A stretch of DNA of 64,000 nt, from assembly GCF_009649175.1 (NCBI RefSeq), contig NZ_WJPO01000002.1, positions 62,001-126,000 of the forward strand. The letters run 5' to 3'. The DNA is from Rhodovulum strictum. Lineage in GTDB: Bacteria; Pseudomonadota; Alphaproteobacteria; Rhodobacterales; Rhodobacteraceae. The notes under the pieces are model-generated. The model saw nothing but the letters and a program-made list of their open reading frames with translations, searched no databases and was not told where the DNA came from. The position numbers and the translations under genes were made by a program. Of this stretch, positions 52,876-61,788 are shown piece by piece (position 1 is the stretch's first letter; the number at the start of each line of letters is the position of its first letter).

Positions 52876-53631
52876 ATGGGTGAATTGTCGGGCAAGAGCG
52901 TTCTGATCACGGGGGCCAGCCGCGGCATCGGCGCCGCCGCCGCACGCGCCTTTGCCGAAGCCGGGGCAAGGGTGGCGCTGGCCGCGCGCAGCGAACAGGC
53001 GATGGCCAGCATCGCGCGCGAGATCGGCGGCGGCGCCATCGCCCTGCCCTGCGACGTGGCCGATTTCGCGCAGGTCGCGGACGCGGTGCGCACCACGGTC
53101 ACGGCTTTCGGGCAGATCGACATTCTGGTGAACAATGCCGCCGTGATCGAACCCATCGCGCGCTTGCAGGATGCCGATCCCGGCGACTGGGCGGCGGCGA
53201 TAGACATCAACCTCAAGGGTGTCTTCCACGGCTTTCGCGCGGCGATGCCGGTGATGGCGGCAGCAGGCGGCGGCACGATCCTGACCATCGGCTCGGGCGC
53301 GGCCCATAACGCGATGGAGGGCTGGAGCGCCTATTGCACCGCCAAGGCCGGGGCCGCGATGCTGACCCGCTGCGCCGATCTAGAAGGCCGCGCGCAGGGC
53401 ATCAGGGCGCTGTCGCTGTCGCCCGGCACGGTCGCGACCGACATGCAGAAGACGATCCGCGAAAGCGGCGTGAACCCGGTCAGCCGTCTGGACTGGGCCG
53501 AGCATGTCCCCCCCGCCTGGCCCGCCCGCGCGCTGGTCTGGATGTGCAGCGCGGATGCAGACGAGTTCCTGGGCCAAGAGGTGTCGCTGCGCGAACGCGC
53601 GATCCGCCGCCGCGCGGGGTTGCCCTCGTGA
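52876..53631 (+). CDS. short-chain dehydrogenase/reductase
   Basis: A 251-residue classical SDR. The cofactor motif is GASRGIGAAAARAF (about 14-27), and the NNAA motif, catalytic Ser in TIGSGAAH and Tyr-x3-Lys in YCTAKAG are all present. I chose the start at 52876, after a GAGGGG ribosome site; the frame continues 12 codons further upstream. The last bases overlap the enoyl-CoA hydratase start (GTGA). The substrate is unknown, but the coupling suggests a beta-hydroxyacyl or related CoA compound. Confidence 0.92.
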   Translation: MGELSGKSVLITGASRGIGAAAARAFAEAGARVALAARSEQAMASIAREIGGGAIALPCDVADFAQVADAVRTTVTAFGQIDILVNNAAVIEPIARLQDADPGDWAAAIDINLKGVFHGFRAAMPVMAAAGGGTILTIGSGAAHNAMEGWSAYCTAKAGAAMLTRCADLEGRAQGIRALSLSPGTVATDMQKTIRESGVNPVSRLDWAEHVPPAWPARALVWMCSADADEFLGQEVSLRERAIRRRAGLPS

Positions 53632-54254
53632 TCGGGCTGGACAAGGACGGCGCGCGCTGGGTTGTGACCCTGAACCGGCCCGACAAGGCCAATTCGCTGA
53701 CCCGCGCCATGCTGGGAGATCTGGACGACATTCTGTCCGAAGCCGCGCGCGAGGGCATCGCGGCGCTGGTCATCACCGGCGCGGGCAAGGTGTTCAGCGC
53801 GGGCGCCGATCTGGACGAGGCGAAGGCGGGACTGGCCACAGATCCGGTCTGGGAAAGCGTCTCGGGCCGGATCGTGGCGCTGGACGCTCTGACGGTGGCG
53901 GCGCTGAACGGCACGCTGGCGGGCGGCGCCTTTGGCATGGCGCTGGCCTGCGATCTGCGGATTGCCGTGCCCGAGGCGAAATTCTTCTATCCGGTGATGA
54001 AGCTCGGCTTCCTGCCGCAACCCTCCGATCCCGGGCGGCTGGCGGCGCTGATCGGCCCGGCGCGGGCCAAGCTGATCCTGATGGGCGGCGCCAGGGTCAG
54101 CGCCGACGAGGCGCTGGGCTTCGGGCTGGTGGACCGGCTGGTGCCGCCGGACGGGCTGATGGAGGCGGCGGACGAGCTGGCTCAGGCCCCGCTGGCCGCG
54201 ACGCGCGCGCACCGGGCCGCGATCAAGGCGATGTGCGAGGGGCGCAAACCCTAG
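53628..54254 (+). CDS. enoyl-CoA hydratase/isomerase family protein
   Basis: A 208-residue crotonase-fold protein, shorter than the usual 255-260 residues because the C-terminal helices are trimmed. FSAGADLDEAKAG and LNGTLAGGAFGMALACDLRIAVPEAKFFYP are the crotonase oxyanion-hole and metal-free core motifs. It starts with GTG at 53628, overlapping the SDR stop as GTGA. The substrate is not deducible; catalytic glutamates are hard to place with confidence, so an isomerase or other crotonase activity is possible. Confidence 0.87.
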   Translation: MIGLDKDGARWVVTLNRPDKANSLTRAMLGDLDDILSEAAREGIAALVITGAGKVFSAGADLDEAKAGLATDPVWESVSGRIVALDALTVAALNGTLAGGAFGMALACDLRIAVPEAKFFYPVMKLGFLPQPSDPGRLAALIGPARAKLILMGGARVSADEALGFGLVDRLVPPDGLMEAADELAQAPLAATRAHRAAIKAMCEGRKP

Positions 54255-54434
54255 CGCCAGAGCCTTGCTGTGGCGTTGACGGCGCCATGCGGCAGGGCAT
54301 AGAACAGGCCCGGCAGGCGACAGGACCGGACCGCAAGAGCCCCTGACGTTCCCGCGCGTCCTGCGCCGGGGGGCAGATCATCGGGCAACCCTTTGCCCTT
54401 GCCGGGCAGCAACCTCTCTGGATCAGGGGCCGAC

Positions 54435-55046
54435 GTGGCGAATTTCCTTTACGACCGAGACCTTCCTGACGGCCTAGACCTTGGCGCGATGGTCGCCATC
54501 GACTGCGAGACGATGGGGCTGAACCCGCATCGCGACCGGCTGTGCGTGGTGCAGCTTTCGGGTGGGGACGGCAATGCGCATATCGTGCAGATCGCCAGGG
54601 GCCAGACCGAGGCGCCGAACCTGACCCGGATGCTGGCCGATCCGGCGGTGCTGAAGCTGTTTCATTTCGGCCGGTTCGACATTGCCGCGCTGTTCAATGC
54701 CTTTGGCGTCGTGACGGCGCCGGTCTATTGCACCAAGATCGCCTCGAAACTGGTGCGCACCTATACCGACCGGCACGGGCTGAAATACCTGCTTCAGGAA
54801 TTGCTGAACGTCGACATATCGAAACAGCAGCAAAGCTCGGACTGGGGCGCGGCCGAGCTGAGTGCGGCGCAGCTTGACTATGCAGCGTCGGACGTGCTGC
54901 ACCTGCATGCGCTGAAGGCCATTCTGGACGCGATGCTGGAACGCGAGGGGCGGGCGGACATGGCGCAGGCCTGTTTCGGCTTTCTGCCGATGCGCGCACG
55001 GCTGGATCTTGAAGGCTGGCCCGAGATCGACATCTTTGCCCATTGA
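54435..55046 (+). CDS. rnd: ribonuclease D-like 3'-5' exonuclease
   Basis: A 203-residue DEDDy exonuclease. The acidic residues are in VAIDCETMGLNPHRDRL, HFGRFDIAALF and DYAASDVLHLHAL (Tyr-x3-Asp). It lacks the C-terminal HRDC domains of E. coli RNase D, as usual for the short alphaproteobacterial form. I chose the GTG at 54435, five bases after AGGGG, giving VANFLYDRDLPD; an ATG 42 bases earlier has no ribosome site. The 180 bases before it hold no clear feature. Confidence 0.9.
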   Translation: MANFLYDRDLPDGLDLGAMVAIDCETMGLNPHRDRLCVVQLSGGDGNAHIVQIARGQTEAPNLTRMLADPAVLKLFHFGRFDIAALFNAFGVVTAPVYCTKIASKLVRTYTDRHGLKYLLQELLNVDISKQQQSSDWGAAELSAAQLDYAASDVLHLHALKAILDAMLEREGRADMAQACFGFLPMRARLDLEGWPEIDIFAH

Positions 55047-55055
55047 GGCCAAGCC

Positions 55056-56015
55056 ATGAACCGCGACACTTACATAGCCATCGGCCGCCGGGTTCTGACC
55101 AGCGAGGCCAGGGCGCTGGCCAGTCTGTCCGAGGCCCTGGATGACAGTTTCGCGGCGGCGGTCGAACTGATCCTGGCCGCCGAGGGCCGGGTGATCGTCT
55201 CGGGCATGGGCAAATCGGGCCATGTGGCGCGCAAGATCGCGGCCACCTTCGCCTCGACCGGCACGCCCGCGCATTTCGTCCACCCCGCCGAGGCCAGCCA
55301 TGGCGATCTGGGCATGCTGGCACGGGGCGATGTCTGCCTTGTGCTGTCGAATTCGGGCGAGACGCCGGAACTGGCCGATATCGTCGCCCATACCCGCCGC
55401 TTCGCGATTCCGTTGATCGGGGTGGCGGGGCGCGCGGACAGCACGCTGTTGCGCCAGTCCGATGTGGCGCTGGTGCTGCCGCCCGCCGACGAGGCCTGCC
55501 CGATGGGCCTTGCGCCCACCACCTCGACCACGATGACGCTGGCGCTGGGCGATGCGCTGGCCGTGGCGCTGATGGAACATCGCCAGTTCACCCCCGAGGC
55601 ATTCCGCGCCTTTCACCCGGGCGGCAAGCTGGGCGCGCGGCTGTCCAAGGTGGGCGATCTGATGCATGGCGGCGCCGATCTGCCGCTGGTGCCGCTGGGC
55701 ACGCCGATGGCCGAGGCGCTGCTGACCATGAGCGGCAAGAGCTTCGGCGTGGTGGGCGTGACCGATGCCGATGGCCGGCTGGCGGGCATTGTCACCGATG
55801 GCGACCTGCGCCGGAACATGGCGGGGCTGCTCGAACGCAATGTCGATCAGGTGATGACCCGCGCGCCGCTGACCATCGGCCCCGACGATCTGGCCGAAAA
55901 GGCGCTGGGCGTGATGAACGGGCGCAAGATCACCTGCCTGTTCGTGGTGGGCGCCGAGGGGCGACCGCAGGGCATCCTGCATATCCACGACTGCCTGCGC
56001 GCCGGGATCGCCTGA
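55056..56015 (+). CDS. kdsD: D-arabinose-5-phosphate isomerase
   Basis: A 319-residue isomerase that makes arabinose-5-phosphate, the first precursor of Kdo. An N-terminal SIS domain (about 35-175) has VSGMGKSGHVARKIAATFASTGTPAHFVHPAEASHGDLGM, and two CBS domains follow (about 205-260 and 270-319). It leads the kdsD-lptC-lptA-lptB cluster with gaps of only a few bases, linking Kdo supply to LPS export. Confidence 0.94.
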   Translation: MNRDTYIAIGRRVLTSEARALASLSEALDDSFAAAVELILAAEGRVIVSGMGKSGHVARKIAATFASTGTPAHFVHPAEASHGDLGMLARGDVCLVLSNSGETPELADIVAHTRRFAIPLIGVAGRADSTLLRQSDVALVLPPADEACPMGLAPTTSTTMTLALGDALAVALMEHRQFTPEAFRAFHPGGKLGARLSKVGDLMHGGADLPLVPLGTPMAEALLTMSGKSFGVVGVTDADGRLAGIVTDGDLRRNMAGLLERNVDQVMTRAPLTIGPDDLAEKALGVMNGRKITCLFVVGAEGRPQGILHIHDCLRAGIA

Positions 56016-56018
56016 GGC

Positions 56019-56627
56019 ATGGCCTCGTATGACAACGCCTATTCCCGGTTCATCGCGCTGGCGAGGATCGTGCTGCCGCTGGCCGCGCTGGGGATCCTCT
56101 CGACGCTGTTCCTGTTCTCGCGCGATACGCCATCGGGCGACGAACTGCCCTATTCGCAGGTCGATGTGGACGAACTGATCCGCGAACAGCGGATCGGCAC
56201 GCCGAACTATGCGGGCGTCACGCAGGACGGCACGGCCATCGCGTTCCGGGCCGAAACCGCGCGGCCCGATCCCGACATCTCTGGCCGCGCCTCGGCCGAG
56301 GCGATGCGTGCCCGGCTCGACATGCCCGATGGCAGCCATGCCGACATCGCTGCCCGGCGCGGCATCGTCGATACCGGCGCGGGGGTCGCGGTGCTGGATG
56401 GCGCGGCGCAGATCGACACTTCGACCGGCTACACCGTGCGCGCAATGCGCCTGACCGCAGCGCTGGAACGGACCGATGTGCTGGGCGAGGGGCCGGTCAC
56501 CGCCGAGGGGCCGCCCGGCCGGATCGAGGCGGGAGCGATGCAGCTCAGCACCGATCCCGGAAACGAAGACAGATACGTTCTGGTTTTCAAGGACGGCGTC
56601 AGGCTGGTATATGATCCGGAGCGTTAG
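56019..56627 (+). CDS. lptC: LPS export component LptC
   Basis: A 202-residue bitopic protein with one N-terminal membrane helix (LARIVLPLAALGILSTLFLF) and a periplasmic beta-jellyroll (about 55-200; YTVRAMRLTAALERTDVLGEGPVTAEGPPGRIEAG). It passes LPS from LptBFG to LptA. LptC is poorly conserved in sequence, so the assignment rests on fold and on position between kdsD and lptA. Three bases after kdsD and overlapping lptA. Confidence 0.9.
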   Translation: MASYDNAYSRFIALARIVLPLAALGILSTLFLFSRDTPSGDELPYSQVDVDELIREQRIGTPNYAGVTQDGTAIAFRAETARPDPDISGRASAEAMRARLDMPDGSHADIAARRGIVDTGAGVAVLDGAAQIDTSTGYTVRAMRLTAALERTDVLGEGPVTAEGPPGRIEAGAMQLSTDPGNEDRYVLVFKDGVRLVYDPER

Positions 56628-57144
56628 GGGAAAGGTCTTGCTCTTGTCGTTTCGCGTTGCCCTGGCCGCGATGGCCCTTGCCTGTGGCGCGTCGGTGGCC
56701 CTGTCCCAGGGCGCCGAGATCGCGTTCGGTACGCTTGCCCATGACCAGTCCCAGCCCGTCGAGGTTACCGCCGACCGGCTGACCGTCGATCAGACCGATG
56801 GCACCGCGATCTTTTCCGGCGGCGTTCTTGTGGGGCAGGGCGAAATGCGGCTTTCGGCCGACGAGGTGCTGGTGGTCTACGACACCGAGGCCGAGGCATC
56901 GGGGCGCATCGCGCGGATGGAGGCGCAGGGCAAGGTCGTGCTGGCGCTGGGCGACGAGGCCGCCGAGGCCGAGCGGGCAGTCTATACCATCGACGCGGGG
57001 ACCATCGTGATGACCGGCAGCGTGCTGCTGACCCAGGGCCAGAGCGCGATTTCGGGCGAGCGGCTGGTGGTCAATCTGGACCGCGGCACCGGCACGATGG
57101 AGGGTCGCGTCCGCACCGTTCTGCAACCCGGCAGCCCGCGATGA
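56611..57144 (+). CDS. lptA: LPS transport periplasmic protein LptA
   Basis: A 177-residue periplasmic protein with a signal peptide (VALAAMALACGASVALSQG). The OstA-type repeats are VEVTADRLTVDQTDGTAIFSGGVLVGQGEMRLSADEV and AISGERLVVNLDRGTGTMEG. It forms the bridge carrying LPS across the periplasm. I chose the ATG at 56611, which overlaps lptC by 17 bases; a later TTG start after GGGGAAAGG is an alternative. Overlaps lptB by four bases. Confidence 0.9.
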   Translation: MIRSVRGKVLLLSFRVALAAMALACGASVALSQGAEIAFGTLAHDQSQPVEVTADRLTVDQTDGTAIFSGGVLVGQGEMRLSADEVLVVYDTEAEASGRIARMEAQGKVVLALGDEAAEAERAVYTIDAGTIVMTGSVLLTQGQSAISGERLVVNLDRGTGTMEGRVRTVLQPGSPR

Positions 57145-57902
57145 TCGGGCGCACCGATCTGAGCGTTGCCGAAGGCGCGGCCGGGCTGCGCGTGCGCGAT
57201 CTGCGCAAGAACTACCGCCGCCGCCCGGTGATCCGCGATGTCAGCCTGACGCTCGACCGCGGCGAGGTGGTGGCGCTGCTGGGGCCGAACGGCTCGGGCA
57301 AGACCACCTGCTTTTACGCCATCGCGGGGCTTGTGATGCCCGAGGGCGGGCGCGTCACCATCGACGGGCGCGATGTCACCGGGCTGCCGATGTATCGCCG
57401 CGCGCGGCTGGGGATCGGCTATCTGCCGCAGGAAGTGTCGATCTTTCGCGGGCTCAGCGTCGAAGACAACATCCTCGCGATCCTCGAACTGGTCGAGAGC
57501 GACCGCCACAAGCGGCGCGAGCGGCTTGAGGAATTGCTGTCGGAATTCTCGATCGAGCATCTGCGCCGGGCCTCGGCGCTGTCGCTGTCGGGCGGCGAAA
57601 GGCGACGGGTCGAAATTGCGCGCTGCCTGGCCGCGAACCCGAAATACCTGTTGCTGGACGAACCCTTTGCGGGCGTCGATCCGATTGCGGTGGGCGAGAT
57701 CCGCGCGTTGGTGGCCGATCTCCGGACGCGCGGCATCGGCGTTCTGATTACCGATCACAATGTCCGCGAAACGCTGGAAATCGTGGACCGTGCCTATATC
57801 CTGCATGACGGCAAGGTGCTGATGAGCGGCACCACCCAGGAGGTCGTCCGCGACGAGAATGTGCGCCGCGTCTATCTTGGCCAGAGTTTCCGGATTTCGT
57901 GA
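57141..57902 (+). CDS. lptB: LPS export ABC transporter ATPase LptB
   Basis: A 253-residue ABC ATPase. Walker A GPNGSGKTT is near residue 48, the signature is LSLSGGERRRVEIARCL, Walker B is YLLLDEPFAGVDP, and the switch is ITDHNVRETLEI, all typical of LptB. It powers LPS extraction with LptFG, which are encoded elsewhere. It overlaps lptA and is followed by rpoN, an arrangement common to alphaproteobacteria. Confidence 0.96.
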   Translation: MIGRTDLSVAEGAAGLRVRDLRKNYRRRPVIRDVSLTLDRGEVVALLGPNGSGKTTCFYAIAGLVMPEGGRVTIDGRDVTGLPMYRRARLGIGYLPQEVSIFRGLSVEDNILAILELVESDRHKRRERLEELLSEFSIEHLRRASALSLSGGERRRVEIARCLAANPKYLLLDEPFAGVDPIAVGEIRALVADLRTRGIGVLITDHNVRETLEIVDRAYILHDGKVLMSGTTQEVVRDENVRRVYLGQSFRIS

Positions 57903-57912
57903 CGGCAGGACA

Positions 57913-59175
57913 ATGAACCTCCGCACCACACTCACCCAGCGCCAGATACAGACCCTGCGCCTGACCCCGGCGCTGCGCACGAGCCTGTCGCTTCTGCGGA
58001 TGCCCGCGGCCGATCTGGTCACCGAACTGCACCGCGCCGCAGCCGAGAACCCGCTGATCCGGCTGGCCGAGGACGCGCCTGACAGATCCGGGGGCTGGGT
58101 CGGGGCCGACACGCTTGCCGCCCCCGACCCGCTGGGCGAAAGGCTGCGCCGCCAGATCGCGCTGATGCCGCTGGACTCGGCTATTGCCGCCATCGCCCGG
58201 TTCCTGACCGGGGATGTCGACGATCACGGCTATCTCGACGCCGAAGCCGCCGCCAATGTCGAGGCGATGGGCGCAGCACCCGAACAGGCCGCGGCGGCAA
58301 TCGCCGCGCTGCAATCCTGCGAACCGGCGGGCGTGGGGGCGCGCAGCCTGGAGGAATGCCTTGCCCTGCAATTGCGCGAGCGCGGTTTCGACGAGGACGA
58401 GGCGCGCGCCGCCTGCGCCCGGCTTGACCTGCTGGCCGAGCGGCGGCTGGACGAACTTGCCGCCCTGACCGGGATCGGGGCTGCGGTGCTGCGGGCCATG
58501 GCCGACGCCCTGCCCGGCCTTACCCCCCGGCCGGGCGACGGGATCGGGGACGAACCGCTGCCGCCCGTGCCGGAAATCCTGGTCGAGGACGGGCCGGACG
58601 GTCAGTTCCGCGTGACCCTCGACCGGCACACCCTGCCGCAGGCCGAACTGGACACCGACCTTGTGCAGGGGCTGGGGCGCGGGGCCGCGCCGATGCGCGA
58701 AAGCGCCCAGGCGCTGATCCAGGCGCTGCGCTTTCGCGAACGCACGCTTGAGGCCGTCGCCCGCCTGATCCTGTCCTGCCAGCACCGCTTCTTCAGCGAT
58801 GGCCCCGAGCATCTGTTGCCGATGACCCGCGCCGAGATGGCGCGCGCGCTGGGGCTTCACCCCTCGACCGTGGGCCGCGCGCTGTCGGGCAAGGCGCTGT
58901 CCTTTCGCGGTGCGGTGCATCCGCTGTCGCTGTTCGTCTCGCCCGCGCTGCCCACCACCGGGGCGCGCGGGGTCACCGCCTTTGCCGCCCAGCGCCGCAT
59001 CCGTCGCCTGATCGAGACCGAACCCCCCGACGGCATCCTTTCCGACGCCGAGATCGCAGAGTTGCTGCAACGCGAGGGCGTTGACATCGCCCGGAGAACT
59101 GTCGCCAAATACAGGCAATGCCTGACCATTCCGTCATCCTTCGAACGCAGGAGGCGAAAGGGGCGCAGCGGATGA
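57913..59175 (+). CDS. rpoN: RNA polymerase sigma-54 factor
   Basis: A 420-residue sigma-54 factor, short compared with 470-500 in many relatives. Region I begins RTTLTQRQIQTLRLTPALRTSLSLL; the core-binding part is in the middle. The DNA-binding C-terminus has the helix-turn-helix LPMTRAEMARALGLHPSTVGRAL and an RpoN box ARRTVAKYR. The start at 57913 is the ATG 11 bases after the lptB stop. Sigma-54 governs nitrogen metabolism and other functions; ptsN and hpf downstream are its usual partners. Confidence 0.95.
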   Translation: MNLRTTLTQRQIQTLRLTPALRTSLSLLRMPAADLVTELHRAAAENPLIRLAEDAPDRSGGWVGADTLAAPDPLGERLRRQIALMPLDSAIAAIARFLTGDVDDHGYLDAEAAANVEAMGAAPEQAAAAIAALQSCEPAGVGARSLEECLALQLRERGFDEDEARAACARLDLLAERRLDELAALTGIGAAVLRAMADALPGLTPRPGDGIGDEPLPPVPEILVEDGPDGQFRVTLDRHTLPQAELDTDLVQGLGRGAAPMRESAQALIQALRFRERTLEAVARLILSCQHRFFSDGPEHLLPMTRAEMARALGLHPSTVGRALSGKALSFRGAVHPLSLFVSPALPTTGARGVTAFAAQRRIRRLIETEPPDGILSDAEIAELLQREGVDIARRTVAKYRQCLTIPSSFERRRRKGRSG

Positions 59176-59187
59176 AGCCCGCCCCGA

Positions 59188-59225
59188 ACCCCGTTGACCC
59201 CGCGGTGCCCCGGCTTTAACGGGGT
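59188..59225 (+). promoter_or_regulatory. long stem before hpf
   Basis: ACCCCGTT (59188-59195) and AACGGGGT (59218-59225) can pair perfectly over eight bases around a 22-base GC-rich loop. It lies in the 5' leader of hpf, 38 bases before its ATG, and may be a weak terminator of rpoN or an mRNA structure. There is no U-tract. Confidence 0.35.
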
Positions 59226-59262
59226 GCAACCCTGCGACAGGCAGGCAATCTCAGGAGGCAAG

Positions 59263-59826
59263 ATGCTGTATCAGATCAGCGGCAAACAGATCGACATCGG
59301 CGAGGCGCTGCAAACCCACGTCAAGGACGAGCTGAACGCGGCCGTGAAGAAGTATGCCGAGCGCCCGACCGATGCGAATGTGGTCTTCTCGCGCAATGCA
59401 CATGAATATGTGTGCGAGGCCACGGTGCATCTGTCGACCGGCCTGACCGCCCAGGCCAAGGCCCACGCCACCGAGATCTATGCCGCCTTCGACAGCTGCT
59501 GCAACAAGATGGAAAAGCAGCTGCGCCGCTACAAGCGCCGGCTCAAGGACCACCACCGCGACCGCGCCGAGCCGATCGAGCTGATGCAGGCGTCGTCCTA
59601 TATCCTGGCCGCCGCCGAGCATGAGGACGAGGCCGAGCCCGAGACCCTGCAACCGATGATCATCGCCGAGATGGAGACGCAGATCCCCTCGATGTCAGTC
59701 GGCGAGGCGGTGATGCAGATGGAACTGGCCGGCAAGGATCTGCTGGTCTTCCGCAACGAAAAGACCGGCAAGATCAACGTCGTGCATACCCGCGACGACG
59801 GCAATGTGGGCTGGATCGACCCGTAA
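59263..59826 (+). CDS. hpf: long-form ribosome hibernation promoting factor
   Basis: A 187-residue long-type HPF. The N-terminal ribosome-binding domain (about 1-100) starts MLYQISGKQIDIGEALQTHVKD, and the C-terminal dimerisation domain (about 130-185) has MSVGEAVMQMELAGKDLLVFRNEKTGKINVVH. It pairs 70S ribosomes into inactive 100S dimers under stress. A strong AGGAGG site precedes the ATG. It lies between rpoN and ptsN as in other alphaproteobacteria. Confidence 0.95.
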   Translation: MLYQISGKQIDIGEALQTHVKDELNAAVKKYAERPTDANVVFSRNAHEYVCEATVHLSTGLTAQAKAHATEIYAAFDSCCNKMEKQLRRYKRRLKDHHRDRAEPIELMQASSYILAAAEHEDEAEPETLQPMIIAEMETQIPSMSVGEAVMQMELAGKDLLVFRNEKTGKINVVHTRDDGNVGWIDP

Positions 59827-59884
59827 GACGCAGCCTGCCCGGCGCACCCAGCGCCGGGCGCGGCACTACAGAAGCGAGAGGCAC

Positions 59885-60349
59885 ATGCAGCTTTCGACCC
59901 TCCTGAAACCCGAGGCGGTGCGCGTCTTCGGAACGATGTCCAGCAAGAAGCGCCTGTTTCAGGAACTGGGCGAGGTCGCGCATACCGTCTACGGGCTGTC
60001 GGCCAGCGAAGTCGTCGACGCGTTGCAGGAACGCGAAAGCCTTGGTCCGACCGGCGTGGGGCATGGCGTTGCGCTGCCCCATGCCCGGCTCGCCGGGCTG
60101 GACAAGGTGCAGGGCGCCTTTATCCGGCTGGAGAAACCGATCGACTTCGGCGCGGTCGACCGGATGCCGGTCGATCTGATCTTCGGGCTGTTCGCGCCAC
60201 AGGATTCGGGCGTCGACCATCTCAAGGCGCTGGCGCTGGTCTCGCGCACGCTGCGCGACGCGACGGTGTGCGGCAAGCTGCGCGCCAATACCGATCCGGC
60301 GAAACTGCATGTTCTGCTGACCGAGGCCCAAGCCTCGCAGGCAGCCTGA
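59885..60349 (+). CDS. ptsN: nitrogen-regulatory PTS enzyme IIA-Ntr
   Basis: A 154-residue EIIA domain. The phosphorylated His66 is in GVGHGVALPHARL. In alphaproteobacteria it links phosphate flow from PtsP/NPr to nitrogen, carbon and potassium control, and does not take part in sugar transport. It is 58 bases after hpf and ends next to a convergent sulfotransferase gene with one base between. Confidence 0.94.
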   Translation: MQLSTLLKPEAVRVFGTMSSKKRLFQELGEVAHTVYGLSASEVVDALQERESLGPTGVGHGVALPHARLAGLDKVQGAFIRLEKPIDFGAVDRMPVDLIFGLFAPQDSGVDHLKALALVSRTLRDATVCGKLRANTDPAKLHVLLTEAQASQAA

Positions 60350-60350
60350 G

Positions 60351-61787
60351 CTAGACGGACCAGGCACCATAGCCAAGCCGCTCGTAATCCCGCGCATAGG
60401 CATCGCGGGCGGCGGCCTCGATCTCGGCATCGCAGATCGCTGACAGCGGGACGGGGCCATCCTCGGTCTCTGGCGGGGGCAGGGCGGGGGCGGTGGCCCC
60501 CACTTGCGCGGCCAGCATGGCAAGATCGGCCTCCAGCCGTTCTGCGCGCAGCACCATGTCGGGCAGAACGGTTTCGGCAAAGCCCTCGATCACGCGCGTC
60601 TGCGAGGCCCAGCTGGCATCGACCCGCAGCCCGGTCTGCCCCGCCAGATTGCCCTTGAGAAACCGCAAAAAGCCCAGGAATGCCTCCCGGTGCGCGGCCG
60701 CGTCGAAAGCCGGCCCGGGCGCGGCTTCGGGCAGCGGCACGCCGTAGCTGTCGCGCAGCGCGGTACGGATCACCGGGAAACTGCCCGGCCCGGTCGGCAG
60801 GATATGCGCGACAAAGGCCGCATGGGCGCGCCTCAGCGGATGCGACACGACGCTAAAGGCGCGGTGCCCGGGTGTCTGGCGCTGCCACTGGCGCAGCGTC
60901 TTCTGCGTGAAGCCGCGGCGCAGCGCATCGGTGCCCGTACCGTCAAGCGCGGCCAGCCATGCCTCGACCCGCGCCACCGGCCCGCCCCGGATCGGCAGGA
61001 ACAACAGCGGGCTTTCGGGCGCCGCGACATGACCGGGCACCGCCGGGCCGCGGCGCGGCTCGAAACAGGGGGTACGCGACAGGTCGAACCGGTCAAGCGG
61101 GCCCAGCGCGGCCTCCATCTCGGCGAAGTTCACGACCTTGGCGGAAAGCGGCTCGGGGTTCTGTTTCTTCAGCCGGTCCGAAACGGTCTCCAGCCGCGCC
61201 GCGACGCCAAGAAAGCGCAACAGCCCGTTCAGCACCGCGACATCGCCGATATCCTCGTAGGCCAGATGGAACGCCGTCTGCCCACTGGTCTGAAGCGCCC
61301 GCAACAGCCGCAGCTGAAAACCCTGAAGCCGGTCAAGGTATTCGGCGAACTCGGCCGCGTCAAAGCGCACGCGGGCGCGGCGCGCATGGGTCGCGTCGGT
61401 CAGCCGCCACTGTCCGGTTTCCCCGGCAATCTTGCGCGAAACATAGCTGTCGGCCGGGTTGCGGGTCAGCACGATCTTGGCGCAGCGCCGGTCGTCCAGC
61501 ACCCGCGCCAGCACCCGCGGATCGTGGTCGTGGAAAAACCGAAAGCCCGCCAGCCCCGGACTTTCCCGCCGCATCGCATCCAGCAGACGGCCCGGATCGC
61601 GGTCGCGCGCGGCCTGATCGACGCCGAACAGTGCATGCCGCCCCTTGTGGCCGACGAAATGCGGGTTGAACGCCTCGCCATGACAGGCCAGCCCCGGCAC
61701 CGCGTTCAGGTTCTCCTCGAGAAAGTTGGAGCCGGTGCGCATTTCGGCCAGAACCACGAAACTGTCGAAAGAGGCGGCGGCGCACAT
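60351..61787 (-). CDS. sulfotransferase family protein
   Basis: A 478-residue protein with two sulfotransferase-like halves. The N-terminal half has a PAPS-type phosphate loop (LAEMRTGSNFLEENL, about 13-27) and the second binding motif IVLTRNPADSYVSRKIAG. The C-terminal half (about 255-400) contains the degenerate PLLFLPIRGGP and FSVVSHPLRRAHAAFVAHILPTG segments. No membrane helix is visible. It probably adds sulfate to a glycan built by the adjacent glycosyltransferases, one base upstream. I chose the start at 61787, the only ATG giving the P-loop at the N-terminus. Confidence 0.83.
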   Translation of the reverse strand: MCAAASFDSFVVLAEMRTGSNFLEENLNAVPGLACHGEAFNPHFVGHKGRHALFGVDQAARDRDPGRLLDAMRRESPGLAGFRFFHDHDPRVLARVLDDRRCAKIVLTRNPADSYVSRKIAGETGQWRLTDATHARRARVRFDAAEFAEYLDRLQGFQLRLLRALQTSGQTAFHLAYEDIGDVAVLNGLLRFLGVAARLETVSDRLKKQNPEPLSAKVVNFAEMEAALGPLDRFDLSRTPCFEPRRGPAVPGHVAAPESPLLFLPIRGGPVARVEAWLAALDGTGTDALRRGFTQKTLRQWQRQTPGHRAFSVVSHPLRRAHAAFVAHILPTGPGSFPVIRTALRDSYGVPLPEAAPGPAFDAAAHREAFLGFLRFLKGNLAGQTGLRVDASWASQTRVIEGFAETVLPDMVLRAERLEADLAMLAAQVGATAPALPPPETEDGPVPLSAICDAEIEAAARDAYARDYERLGYGAWSV

Positions 61788-61788
61788 G

